From Bombus terrestris (Eukaryota; Arthropoda; Insecta; Hymenoptera; Apidae), in contig NC_063278.1 in NCBI RefSeq assembly GCF_910591885.1, positions 4,613,501-4,677,500 of the forward strand: a stretch of DNA of 64,000 nucleotides, in the 5' to 3' direction. The number at the start of each line of letters is the position of its first letter. Positions within the stretch are counted from its first letter, which is position 1. The position numbers and the translations under genes were made by a program. Positions 48,925 through 62,320 of the stretch are shown piece after piece. Below the pieces are notes generated by a model. That model ran no database searches. It had not been told where the DNA came from and worked only from the letters and a program-made list of their open reading frames with translations.

Positions 48925-51310
48925 GAAAAGAGACGGATAACCGATATAAAAATTGGCTGAAATTTGTTCGAACGACAGCCGAAACTCAAGAGTCTGTCGT
49001 TTCCATGGTGTCGAGAAATCAGGTCGGATATCGAGAACGGGTGTTAACTGTCCGTCAAGATGCAATTTACCGTTTTATTAACGACCGAGCCGATTGGAAG
49101 CCGGAGGACGCTCGGATTGAAATGTGCCCTGTGTCATCGATTAGCCTCTAAACTCGTTCACCAAGTTCTATGAATCCATCTGTGTCACGGACGATTTCCT
49201 TGTTTTGCTTTGTCATAAAATGTCGGCGTAGGCGAGGCTGCGCAATTTTTCTGATCTTCGCAGTGTATTTTTTGCCTGGATGCCTCACGACGACGCGCAG
49301 GATCGTAATCGCGCATAGATTTCTTCCTCTTGTTCGTGAGAAAATTCGTAGGGAAATCGGATGAGACGCGTATAAAGGATGCGATTTAGCTGTTCGTTGA
49401 ATAGGAGCGAAGTTCATTCGTCGTTTCAAATTGCTGTATGAATGAGTTTTATTTTTACTTTAAAATTATATAAGTAGTTTTAAGATAAAGATAAAAGGCG
49501 TTTGTGCAACAGGAATTGAAAAATAAGGCAATTACTATTAAATATTTTATTTACGAAATGAAATTCTGAAATTTAAATGGAGATTTCTTTCGTTGCTCGA
49601 GTATTAAGACCGAATATTTTGGATATTTCAAATGGAGCATTAGGTGAAATCAGCGTATTCCACTTGAAAATGAAGTATCACGCTCTGAATATAGAAACTG
49701 GAAGATAATTTGCCCGAAGGTCGCACGTACTTTTGCAATAAAAATAACTTCAGAAAGTACATAAATGAGAATAGTTGACTAACGTCATTGTACGAACAGA
49801 ACAATGGTTATATTGTACACTAGCGTACAAATATTATTTGTGTCCGATGAATTTCATCTGCTACCTTCTTATCTCTCCACCTGCTTTATTTATAACACCA
49901 TTATCAATGATATACATATAAGTGTATATGCCTTTTCGTGTAAATATATACTTAGAACGAGCTACTTTAAAGTTAAGACGCATATCTAATGGAAGTTGCA
50001 ATCGTTTGTATCGAATTACCATGTTTAACTATTGGTCTAATTAAAATAATTAAAATGTAACATATTTATGAAAAGCTTGTATATCAATCCATCTTCTTTT
50101 TCAATAATTCTTTTGTAATTTTAATTTGAAGGCTAATGAAAATATGAAGAAGATTGGTTGAAAAATTAAAAATATTCTAATAATTATTATTTGTTAAACA
50201 CATAGAATATTACAATGATAAGGTTCGTAATATGCCAATCTTTACGAATTATACGAAAGTAAAGACACATACACAGCTTATATAACGTTAACATATATAT
50301 TATACAATGTTGACTATAATATGTGTCAATGTATACAGCTTATACAAAAATAATTTCGGACTCAAAAGGACATTCGTCTATTGAAAACGTCAGGGACGAA
50401 TGATTAACATATGAAAACCTTCGATGCGAGAACAGGAATCGAAAGCCTGGAGCTTCGACACGCTGACCCACTTGAGAAAATTTTATCCTCGGCTCGATTA
50501 TCCTCGGCACGTGCCAGATCCGAAACATCGACGCGGATAGACCGAACGTTCCATAATTTATGAATATCTGTACAAATCATTCGGTGGCCCCGTTAACAGT
50601 ATCACGTCGATGGCGTTAAGAACAATAAAACGACAGCAATGAAAGCTGCCCTCCACGTACGTAATCGATCATTCCCAAACAATCATCGTAAATACGATAG
50701 CGCCATGGAAGCGAACAAATCTTATAGGAAAGTCGATTATATCGCATAATATTCCCATAGCTATGCCGATATAATGATTTTTAAAAGTAATCCTAAGGAG
50801 AGCAATCGTAACATAATGATTTACTTCGAATGAAAAAGATACGTGAAAAAGGTGAAACGATCGCAACGATCGACGACAGAGAGGCGAGACGAATTTCTTG
50901 GAATCAAGAAAATACGTAAAAAAGTTGGAACGATGAGAACGCGACAGGAAAATGAGCGTGTCAATGGAGATGAGAGTGAGAGTGAAGTTTTTCCTAACGG
51001 AGCACGAAGTACAGGAATGCAAACGAGTCGATTATTTCCTACGTTATATCGACGTGTATAATCATCTGCATAGATCAATATAAAAGCAACAGCGACGATC
51101 CTTAAATTCTTTTCAACTGGTCACACCAACGTAGAATAAAATAGCAGAGATAGTATTGAACTTGATCCGATCGGTGGTAACTCGTTACGATGCAAGGTCT
51201 CGCACTAATGAACGAGCAGCCGCATGGACTAGTAATTATGCTAGCTGTTTTTCTAGCTGATAGTTTATCATATCTAAAGTCACGGGGCGGCGGTAAACGT
51301 GTTTAGCGGT

Positions 51311-51328
51311 CGCGCGCGCGCGCGCACA
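51311..51328. repeat. (CG)n microsatellite
   Basis: Alternating CG over about 16 bp runs into CACACG. A shorter (GC)n run occurs at 33781-33791 and a (CA)n run at 25072-25085. Confidence 0.85.
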
Positions 51329-53559
51329 CGCCTACTCACGACCGTCCTCCTACGCCGCAAGCAATTAACACGTAGGATAATTAACCGTGAGCAATCGCGT
51401 TGTGGTTCCTACGAGGCGTTCCTTTCTCTAACGAAAGTGCCATATTTATATATTTGATATGAATCTTTATGCTATTGAATTAACATAGAATTTATATCTA
51501 GAGAGCAGAATCTAGAACATCTAGAATCTTCGGAACTAGTCAACTTCGGAACGCGAAGAAGATTAGAAGGAGGAATTTCTGAAAATATCGAGTCACCTAC
51601 GAACTCAACGAAAGACTGACCCCACTAATTCCGCTAGAACTTCGGTAACTCGAATCTCAAGGGAAGAGTTTCACTCTCTTAATTATGGAGATTTCCACTT
51701 AACGAAGTTTCGACTGAGAGAGGTTTAACGAACGAAAATTCGGCTTTATTGTACGTGGGTTCGGTTCCCAGATGATTCGAAGACGTAAAGGACGCGTGAA
51801 TTCAACGGTACGAACTATACTAACCGTGTACGCTTGTCACGCGACTGACGAGAAGCAGTCAGTTTACACGGGAGAAGCAAAGACACGAACAGGGACAATA
51901 TGTACATTGTTTCCGTGTAATAAAGGCAGGCACGATACACGCTAACTTCTGGAAATTCTACTTGCAGAGAGAACGAGCTTCTCTGAATTTCAGTTACAGA
52001 GATAAAATAGATAGCGAAAAGAATAATTCGATTTGAGGGAAATTTATATTTCGACTTGCAGAGCTGCTTTTGCAGCGCGGCAGAAAGGAACGAACAAAAT
52101 TCGACTCTTATAGAGTTTTTTGAGCGAAACAGGTTCCCCGTGCTAACTTGATTTCCCTAGTATCGATCGTCGAATCGAAGTCCGTGAACTCTTTGACGTA
52201 CTTTACAGAACGAATATACTAAATCGTAGACAGTAGTTGTTGGAATGGAAACGCGTTCAAGGCGAAGGATCCAGATCAGGAAAGATAAATGGCGTTTACA
52301 CGCCATGGTACTTGGCTAAACGTTTCATATTAATAAACCCTTGGCTTGCAACCTGTCCAAGAGTTTCTACCTCTTCGACTCTCCGTACGTTTCCGTAAAG
52401 ATTCATGGGCCCGACGTCAGCTTCGATTTTGAAGAATCGCCGAGAAGTGGGACGAACCGTGGAGCGCGTGTTTTCGCTACAGTTGGCGAAACTTTTAAGT
52501 AGGTAGTAAAGTTGCAGATACAAACGTCCGCGAGGATGCTCGGTATAACGCTCTCTGTGGATCGCGTACAAGACAAAAGATGACCTGCTTTGTAGATCGT
52601 AAATTTTCTACCGAATACGAGCTACCAGAGAAAAGAAAAGTTGAAAGATTTCGATAGGTCGCGGTACCAGTTAAATGTACGTGTAGATTTTTTAATTAAT
52701 ACGAGCAAGATATTAACGTTTCGATCAAGTACACCTACGTGTCAACTTTATCTGTGCGAGATTTCTCGTTGCCTTCTTAGTCGACAGATCGTAAATAATC
52801 CAGCGAGAAGAAAAAGTATGCGAAATGTATATTAAAGCATAATCTCCAAGGAAACACTTGCACGTACAGTCGAGAACAAATATAAATGCACAGATAGTGA
52901 AAAGTAGGTATCGATGAACTTTAATTGGACCAGCACCACCGCTATATATCTTTATAGCACACGGATTATTATCCAATAAATAATCGAAACGTGGATTTTT
53001 GTGTAAACAAGTTGTATTTAAGGAAACTTCATTTAGACGTGCATTTTCATCACCTGTCCACTTATTCCCGTCCCGGACTGCGATATTATTCAGTTCGTAA
53101 CGACGAATATACGCGCTGCAGACGGAAATAATGAACTCGTACGTAAGAACGGTAGCGTGTTGCCAATATCTGAGACTTTTATTGCGCGGGCCAGCGAGCT
53201 GATAGTCGTCGTAAATCGTAGCGGCACCGTGGCCATAAAATCCAAGATGACGAGGACGCGTGTTTCGCGACGAGAATCGTTTCTGGCAATAAAACGCACC
53301 GATAGGAGGGTTCTCGTGCCAAAACGTTCTCGCCAACCGTTTTACCGTTGACATTTTGTTTCTTCTCGGCGAACCGGCCGGGATTAGCCACGTTATTAGT
53401 TTCCAGCGACGTTTGCGTCGTGCAAATAGAAATGCAAAGGGCGGTCGCGTCGTCTACCGTAAGCGACGTCGACGGATATTAGGCGAGAGGCGTGCGCCTG
53501 CTGATGACTGATGATTCTAGGCAGTCTGTAGTGGTTTAGGCAATTTAGAGGATTTACCG

Positions 53560-54060
53560 AGAGTTGGCTAATGGCTGGTAGTGTGCGACGTCGAAGCGTT
53601 CGTGACGCGGTTTGACGAAGTTTTCGAACGAGAGAAGTTTGATAATTGATAGATGTAAATTGTTATCGATGAATGTCGAACGAAAAAGAAATGACCGATG
53701 ATGTCGGGGCAGTTCTTCACTGAATCATTTTTGGCGACTGTACGTCGTACTGGTTGCTATTTGATTAAGCGTAGTTGCGATAGACTTTGACGAAGTCTTG
53801 TAATTGATAGACGTCAAATTGTCATTGATAAATGATAGCAGCAAATGGGTGTTATCATTGCTGATTTAGGGAAGGTTGTTTAGCGAGAAATTTCAGGATT
53901 ATCGAATAATAGCTGCTAGTGTTGTGACGAAGGGTTTGATCAAGTTGGCTAGTCCAGCGAACTTTGGTAACTGATAGATGTAAATTGTTATCGATGATCG
54001 TTGAACGAAAAGAGGTTTTACATTGGTTGGTGGATAATTTTGCAATATGTGTATTTTAGG
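53560..54060. repeat. Diverged tandem array, about 160-180 bp period, three units
   Basis: The segment AATTGATAGATGTAAATTGT, then TATCGATGA, near 53644 recurs near 53800 (TAATTGATAGACGTCAAATT) and near 53969 (AACTGATAGATGTAAATTGT). Each copy is preceded by a GACGAAG or GCGAAC stretch. A shorter relic (GATAGATGTAAAGTGTCA) is at 54195. Confidence 0.65.
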
Positions 54061-55029
54061 AATCGAGGGAGCAACTTGTTAAATATTTCCAATGCTCTCG
54101 ACAGGGAATACTGGCAGAATTGAATATTCCTGAATTTAGTATAATTTCGAAAATTCGATAGAAAGTGTACCATTGAACGAAACTGTACCAGACGATAGAT
54201 GTAAAGTGTCAAGCAATAATAGAGAAAATTTGCGTATTTTAATTTACTCGATAAATAACTGTATATATTAAAGTACTAATTTAAAATCTGTCACGTAAGA
54301 ACATATCGCATTTCACGACAGAATCCAATATATCCGTGTCACGAGCAACAATAGCTAAACTACGACAATTCTCAACTTTAATATTAATTTATAAACTACA
54401 AACGTAGAACAAATGTAGCTGTTAAGGTAATATAAACTAAGAAGTTTAAAGTTTGACATGATTTCATGAATCTCGAGTTACAGAGAGTTGCTGCGACACT
54501 TTGTAGAGAAATACGAGTAGGTGTAAACGGAAAATTTGAACAGTCCATAGTGGTCTATCGTAGATTGCAACCTCTTACAATTTCCAACGGTGTTTGCATT
54601 CCTGTTTGATTTATTAACGCTAGCTTGCTGCATAAATATGTCTGAATTTTTAAAAAGCTTCAAGGGATTATACAGCGCGCTTTTTACTTGAATTTATTGC
54701 TCCTCTGTAGCACAATTTCTTTTTTCTTCTTTTAGAAACGATCCTATCTCTAGAACTTTTTCGATTTCGATCGATAAAAGGTCGAAGTTCCCTGTTTATT
54801 TCTAAATTGCCCTTTTTGCATCGTAATTTTACCCTCAAAAAAAAAAAATTATATATAAGAGAAAAGAATATAAAATTTGATACGATCGTATTAAAGTCAT
54901 CGTTGCTCCAAGTTTTTGGCTGTAAAATTTTCTATTGATCGATTGAATCGATTATTACACGAAGCTTGATTAGATTAGAAGTCTAATATATAGTATGGCA
55001 ACTACATCGACAATGATCGTGCTATTGCA

Positions 55030-55222
55030 AGAACCTGATATTGACAATGTACAGTACAAGCATGTCTATAATGCCTGTATTATAGGAAGACGCTGATATT
55101 GACAGTGCTCTAGTAGAACACCGATATCGACTAAATCACGCGCAAGCCACGATAATTTGAGCACTGATAGTGTTACAGCGAATATCGATAGTGTTACAGC
55201 GACTAGCGATAATATTACAGGG
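55030..55222. repeat. Degenerate short tandem repeats (GATATTGACA / GATAGTGTTACAGC)
   Basis: GATATTGACAATG and GATATTGACAGTG lie about 60 bp apart. They are followed by GATAGTGTTACAGCGAATATC, GATAGTGTTACAGCGACTAGC and GATAATATTACAGGG, spaced about 21 bp apart. Confidence 0.6.
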
Positions 55223-58200
55223 AAATCCACGAACATTATAAATTTCGTTGGCGACCTTTGTACATATTGAACGAAGATACTAAAACATTTGATCGACTTA
55301 ATCCAACGATACTGATCTAAACTTGAACAAGATTATTTACGTCCATGGGAAACTTAACTCCATAATCTAACTAATTGTAAGTTGACGTATTAGATTTTTC
55401 TTTTCGAAAGAAACATTGAACGTAATGTTGCTCGCAACAAGATCAGCGAGTATCCAACGAGACGTTGATATAAAATGGATTAATATTTCGCCAAAGGAAG
55501 TTCCCAGGAAGAAGTTGCAAGCTCGACGTTGTGGAAAGTTTTCTCTAACACACCGTCAGCAAAGAAACTTGGTTCTAAATGGATCTCATGGTTTCGTTAC
55601 GTCAGAATATTCGGTGTAACAACGACGATGTTTGATGTTTCACGAGATTACGTCGCGGTGAAAATTTCGTATTACGTATCAAATGTTTGCAGAAGTCGCG
55701 AGCTTCGGTAGGAGGTAATATCAGCAAGAGGAATATTGCTGGAGTTCTCCTTCGTTTAATATACGTCGTTAGTCCACGATGACGAGATTCGTGTCGCGTT
55801 TTAGCGTCCACGGATAATCGAAAATCGATAGAAGTAATTGGACTATTCGAACGAAATGTGTGTCTTATACGCTATAAATAAAAGCATTTTATTCGTACAA
55901 CATCTTTAATACTCTCGAGATACGTACAAACGATTAATATTTATATGGTATGTAAAAATATTACTCGTGCAAAACGTAAATTATTTACACGTGAAAGAAT
56001 ATAAAAATTTTTTGCGTACAAATAATCCACGGTATTTATATAATATATAAAAATTCTACGTTAGATAATATGAAAATTTTATATTTCTCAAATATGAAAC
56101 ATCTGCTATACCCAACGATATGTATTTTTCTACATCCGATCTATTCCCGAATTTATCTTAAAATGGTCCTATTAACGATAAAGCGCGAACAATACGATAC
56201 TTACGCTTTACGCAACTGAAATAAAGCTCGCGTAAGGTTTCCAGCGTTTAATCAATTAGCTATTTCCAACGAGTACTCTGGTTACGAAGAAATGGCGATA
56301 TTTTGTGTTGGATAATTTCCTATCGTTGATAAAATTAAAAACTAACGCAGTCTTTACTTATATCTACTACTTCTCCTGACACACCTTAGGTACACAATTT
56401 TCAAAGTTATCAAACAGGTCGTTGCAACAGCTAACTTAATAAGCTAAGAAATAGACTTGCGAATGATAGAAGGAAGACGGATCAAAATCGAAATAAAGAG
56501 AGATTGCAAATTTCAATAGCGGAGAAAAGGAAGGAAATTGAAAAACAAGAGAGAAATATATGGAAATCTGATCGAAATCAATTAATTAGACATGCTAAAT
56601 ACCATTTCCTCTACGATAAAAGTCGCCTATCGTCTCGTTGAACGCGTAATCGATGAAAGGTTATTCATCTTCTTTAATAAACATCGCGATGGAGTGACAG
56701 GAACGTAATAGAACGATGACGTTCAAAAGGATGTCATCCTGAGTACGGAGAAGTCGTATCGATAGGGACCTTGAGGGAGCAACGATCACTGGCCAGTCAG
56801 AGACAAGAGAACGGGGGATATCGCGAATGAATGGTCAGGTATCGTGTTCTACGTTATTTATAAACGATGACGTATATCTCTCTCGTACGTTGCGACAAAC
56901 TGACGACAGTGAAAATTAACGCGTCAGGATGTTGTACAATTAACGAGGTGTTTCGTGACCGGACTGTTTGAGCGGCAATCGGCTTTCAACGAACTGTTCG
57001 ACGAGCTTTGAATTCGCGACAGCTTGGCAGATTGACTGGTAGAGTAAAATTTCGCGGCTCTCGACTCGCAGAATTTCGTTTGTTTCCGAACGTTTGAAAT
57101 CGAAGATCCTGGGATCTCGGGATTTTATATCTTTTGAAGTATTCTTAATAGTTTGTATTCTAGTTTCGGAATTTTCGATTTTCAACTCTTCGATGGTCGA
57201 AATTTTATATATTCGTATATAATTTCGAATCTTCAAACTCGACTATGGAGAATCGATAGTTCTCGAATCTCTCGTGTTTGAAATTATTTCAAATGCTGAC
57301 TTGATAATTTTCTGACCGTGCATCTTTTCTAGTTTTTATACTTTCTGTGCGCGAAATTTGGGACGTTCAATTTAAAAAATTAAAAAAAAGGTGGAGAAAC
57401 TGAAGAAATAAAATGATAATCTAATCGTACAATCTGTATAGGCCGAGAAGAATTACGCTAATAATATGGTATTACAGCGTATTTCAAAATTACGCTATCC
57501 CTATACAATTTGCTTCGTAATTACACGATGGAATTAACGCTAATGTCAATAAAAAAAGAAAACAATGCATTCATACGACTGGCTATTAAACAATAAGTAA
57601 TACAATAAAATTGAACACAATAGAAACTAATTTTCAAGCAGCTACTCCAGAGAAACTAAACGTCTTGTACCAGTCGATGCATGGATATTAACAATGAATC
57701 TAGACTTTCACGGCTTTATGATCGGAGAAAGTTGTCGCTTTTGAAACGCACCGGCAACTTCTCTCTGTACGTAGCAACTTGGAAATTGAACCGCTTGCTA
57801 TTCGCCGCCATTGTCGTGCATGTCTGTCCGTCTTCATTATGCGATTTCATTTCCGTGCAGATTCTTCTTGCCATGCAGAATACTAAAACGTGACAGGCCC
57901 TTTTCTATCTTTCCTCCTTGCGAGGGATGAGAGAGAAATTTTTGCTTTCGGACTGTGTCGTAAAAGTCGTAATGTATTTGCTCGTCATTTGGTTAGTATG
58001 AGATATCGTTTGGAAAAAGTTAGAATAATTTCTTCCGCTTTGGAGGTATACTTGGAAAGTTTGAAATATTTAAAAAATTTCCTTTCCGTGTTTAATTTGA
58101 CGTTTATCGCCCGAACGTTCTGTAGCCGCGTAAATCTCCTAAATTTCAAGATTAGATAGAATCTTCTGATGAATAACGTTGTCAGTATCATCTTCATCGT

Positions 58201-59321
58201 CGGTGTATCTTGATCGCCGCTGTAAATTATGATTTATGGCCTTTTATGGTAATTTATATTTTTCGAGAAAATGAATTTTCTCTCAATTTCGCTCAAAATC
58301 TGTTAGCCAAGTTCGAGATAAAGCGTTCAGAGCTGTTACGTAGGAAACAACTGGTATGATCTATCGGGTACGATGGTCCGAAAGGAGAAGCGATGATCTC
58401 GTTGCGCTGGTTGAGTGTCGAATCAACCCCTCGACGACGAACGAAAACTCAATTGTACCGCTAAAAGAAATATAAGTAAGTGGCTGAACTGTTGCCAGGG
58501 GCATTAAAGGAATGTTATTCTAGGATTATCTGTTGTTCCAACTCACATACTTATCGCACTCGGGATAACAACTTCCCAACGATTATCTCTATTTTCTGAA
58601 ACCCGCTACTTGTAAACTTCACGTGTTTTATTGCTCAGCGCTAAAACTAGCAACGATTAGAGCGAATAAACGAAAAGAACACATGTACGACATAAAAAGA
58701 AGAACCAATCTATATAGTTTGGAATTTATAAAATGTCGATGAAAAAATTACAACACCGATTGACCCATTGATTGCTTCTGCAACGATGATCCACATCGAT
58801 TAACGCGTCCTCTAAAAAGAACCAGCAGATGTCCCGAAGTACTAGTACATTTGAACGTCGTATTCTTTGTACAACTACGAAATCTCGAACACAGATATTC
58901 CAGAAAGGATATAAAACTTGAAAAAAAATTATGAAAGTCGCAAAGACTAAAGAAGTACCGGAATAACGAGAAAGAAAAGAAAAGCAAGTGCTCAGCGAGA
59001 AAACGACCTCGTGCAAGGTTCTAGTGTTAATTATTCACTAACTCACTTATTCCTTCCTTCTCGTTCGTCTACTCTTCTCTTCTCTCCTTCTCTTGCTATA
59101 TTTCGCTCTTGCGTTTCTTGCCTTCGTTACTAGCGTGGCGGTGGCCGTGGCAAAAGGGGTACGAGCGAGGTTTGCGGCAGAAAAGCAGGCCACTAGGCAA
59201 GGTATAATGGCGAGGGTGGGAAGCCCGGGGCTGGAAAGGACATCTAATGCGGGCTTTTCTCGGGTCGAGGACGAAAGTCCCAAGGACCGAAGGACAAAGC
59301 TCCAATCCACTTCTCTTCCTC

Positions 59322-59880
59322 TTAATTTTCCTCTTCTCTCACCATCCATTCTCTTTCCATCTATTATTTCTTCCATTTCGCAGTGGTTGTTTCTCTTTTT
59401 CTTTTTTTTTTTTTAACCCTTTGCGTCGTTTGTTTTTCCGTTTCTTACCCTGTCTGTTACTTCTTTAATCTTCCTCCTCTCCGACCATCCATTCTCTTTC
59501 CATCTACTATTTCTTTCATCTAGTCGTTGTTTTTTTCTACCATTTGCGTCGTTTGTGTTTGCATTTCTTACTCCGCCTGTTACCTCTTTAATTTTCCTCT
59601 TCTCTAATCACCCATTCTCTTTCCATCTGCTGTATCTTCCATTTCGCGGTCGTTCTTTCTTTTTTTACCCACTCGCATCGTTTCTTACTCTGCCTGTCAC
59701 TTCCTTAATACTCTTCATTTGTAATCATTCATTCTCTTTCTACTATATCTACCACGTATTCCATTTCGTAGTCGTTTCTTTCCCACCCACTGCATCTTTC
59801 TTTTTTTCATTTCTTATTCTGCCTGTTACTACTTTAACTTCCCTCCCCTGTAATTTCCACTATCTTTTCTTTTTTCCTCG
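59322..59880. repeat. Pyrimidine-rich tandem array, about 118-145 bp period, ~5 units
   Basis: Units start near 59322, 59466, 59588, 59706 and 59833. Each runs TTAATTTTCCTCTTCTC, then CATTCTCTTTCCATCTA, then TTTCGCAGTGGTTGTTTC, then TTTGCGTCGTTT, then TGTTACTTC, with growing divergence to the right. The strand is C/T-biased throughout, so the open frames across it are compositional. Confidence 0.8.
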
Positions 59881-60049
59881 TTATTTCATGCTCTTCAACT
59901 TTCTTCTCAAATTCTCTCCTATTCTCCATTTTCTCAGTTTTGTTCTGTGCGTTCCAATATTTCTCGGCGGCCAGTAATTTTCAAGGCTCGACTCCCCCAA
60001 AAGACAAAACGTTATACGACAATATTTGATTCCACACAGATAACCTGCA

Positions 60050-60076
60050 TCTCTCTCTCTCTTTCTCTTTTCTCTT
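60050..60076. repeat. (CT)n microsatellite
   Basis: A run of TCTCTCTCTCTCTTTCTCTT lies downstream of the pyrimidine-rich array. Similar CT runs occur near 13810-13825, and the GA run at 25944-25960 is the same motif on the other strand. Confidence 0.8.
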
Positions 60077-61618
60077 TGCACATAAAATTGTCGCAAACTA
60101 AAATTGTATGGTAATTACTGGGATACCACGTGCAAGAATCCTAAATTGTACTCTCCTATCTCACCACGATTTTCTTCGCAACGAGAAGCACACGCATCCC
60201 CCGATCGTAAGGTTCCTTCGACACAAGCAATTACCACGTCCTGGAATAGAAGCGACTCGTTCACGCTGTTTCCCATTCACTGCATGCGAAATTCTCCATT
60301 CGGTCGGCCACGAACAGCAAATTTGCTTTCAGGCTAACTGCATCGTCGAATCTTCTTGTTTACTCAGGTTCTAAGGTGCATTTTGATGGTGCAGCGCGCC
60401 GATGGTGGACCGCGTGAGGTGGAAAGGACGTGTTGGGTAATATCAAATTACTCCGGTGTATAACTTTAACAATGTTTATTTCAATGTTGCGCGTGTATCG
60501 TTTTAGACGGTAACGCTGCACGTTGCGCTTAAGCGATGACGACTAACTGTGTCGTCTATCTGTCTGACGGACTAATGCGACTATCAGTGACTATCGCGAA
60601 CGACTGTTTATTATGACGCATCACTGACTGGGTTGGATTATCACTAGCTTCTGCTCCTTTTTCTTTTTATAGGGTTCTGAGGTGCTCGGAAGAGAAAGTT
60701 TTCTTCCTAATTGAGGATGGAAAATCCGTAGGCAATGAAATAGTAAATTTTCTCATCCTGTGGAAGTCGTCAGTTTTTGTAGTAAATCCCAGGATTCTTT
60801 TACGACGTCCTGTCTTCGGACGTCGTTTCACGGGCCGTGTGGCTAACACACGTGCTTCAACCCTGGAATTTTCTCTAAGGCCATTGGCCAAATCTCAGGC
60901 GTTTGGAGGACGCGGGATTTCGATTCCACAGCGAAGAGACGGATCATCGGGCGAAAACACTGTGGTCGATTGGGGCGGATTTCTTCGCAGCGCGATCGTC
61001 TTCCGCTCGAATGCAAATACGGATATCGAGGAACGAATTGCGGAGTGCGAGCCGAGTGAATTTAACTACGCGATGCCAGATACGCGCGCTCGTTTCTCGT
61101 TCAATGAAAGAGAAACGCGACTGTCGCGGCTGTTTGCTCACTTTCGAGCTTTCGACTTTTTCGAGATTTCCGTGCGACCAGGTTTTGTTAGCTACGTACA
61201 TGGCGGAAGATTTTTGACAGTTTCTTGGCAGATTGGGTGGCACGTAAGTCTTGCAACATATCGTGTGAAACTTTTGAATTTTCATCGTTCGACGAACTTG
61301 GCGAATACTTTGCGAATTTGGAATTTTTCAGCTGCCAAACTATAGGATTGAAGAATCGAGAACGTGGAAGTTTGCACGTTGCGGTATTTAGATATTTTCG
61401 AACTTCCGAGGCTCTTTCGCTGATCTTTGAACGTCGACGTCTCAAAACGTTAGGAAGTTGGGAATTTTGGAATTTTGTACGGGGAGAAGCTTGATATTTC
61501 ATTGAATGTTGTTGAATTGATATTTCAGGAATGTTCTGTTATTTCTCACACATTCATCAGCGAGAATTTTGATTAGTTTAATTGCTTCAACATCCTTTAC
61601 ATCTTTTCAACGACAAGA

Positions 61619-62158
61619 GTACGGGGTTTGATGAAAAAGTTTTTGCAATTTTGCAATTTCCCGATTGAGTAAACGATTGTTTTACCTTGTCGATCCACTT
61701 GTTGGTAATCCACTTCGGTTTATTTCTTTAGATTGTTCGATTACTTCAGATTTGCTTGTCTATTAAGTCGGTTCTAGTACCGAACATTCGGCGATTTTGT
61801 GGAACAACCTGCTCGTTGCTCTTTAGAAACTTTCTGGCAAATAGACAATATGATTTCTCAATCCCTGTATTCACCAGATATGGCACCGTACAACTTCTTT
61901 CTATTTCCAAGAATGAGAAAAGCTACCAACTTTCGAGCTGCGACAATTTCAAAGCATTGAAGATATAAAACAAAAATGCTGAGCGATCGAAGAAGCATAA
62001 GACAAAGTGAATTCCAAAAATGTTTTGAGGACTGGGAAAAACAAAATTTTATTATTTTTAACGGCCATTGCTTTGGGCAGGAGAATATAAATATTGAGGA
62101 ATAAACACGTGTCATTCTAAAAAAACAATTACTCGAATTTTTCGACCATACCTCGTAT
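61619..62158 (+). pseudogene. Internally deleted mariner-type transposon with decayed transposase
   Basis: The termini match as inverted repeats: TACGGGGTTTGATGAAAAAG at 61619 against the reverse complement of the end, TACGAGGTATGGTCGAAAAA, finishing at about 62158. About 540 bp remain of an expected ~1.3 kb. Between them, frame-broken text from about 61855 reads YSPDMAPYNFFLFPRMRK, the mariner SPDLAPCDFFLFPKLK block around the second catalytic Asp. CFEDWEKQNF and INIEE (the C-terminal end) follow in a shifted frame. The N-terminal DNA-binding part is missing. It cannot encode an active enzyme. Confidence 0.8.
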
Positions 62159-62242
62159 AATCTCCTTAAATTTATATTTTGTATAACTAGCTGCAATTCA
62201 TAATTGTTATGATACGCGATGTCATAGTTGACTATGAAGTTT

Positions 62243-62320
62243 TATTGGGTTGGCAACTAAGTTATTGTGGATTTTGTCAATATCAACTAATGACAAAGTC
62301 ACTTAGTTGCCAACCCAATA
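62243..62320. mobile_element. MITE-A copy 8
   Basis: This is a 78 bp TA-flanked hairpin, TATTGGGTTGGCAACTAAGT to ACTTAGTTGCCAACCCAATA. Its terminal 20 bases are perfectly inverse. It lies 85 bp downstream of the mariner remnant, but the termini differ, so the two are unrelated families. Confidence 0.85.

Noticed and set aside
51750..51790. Possible tRNA-like box B (GGTTCGGTTCCCAG)
   Set aside because: No pairing T-arm, acceptor stem or A box around it.
59093..59977. Several long overlapping frames, some with apparent membrane-like Phe/Leu runs
   Set aside because: They fall on the pyrimidine-rich tandem array and its edges; Phe/Leu/Ser richness follows from T/C composition.
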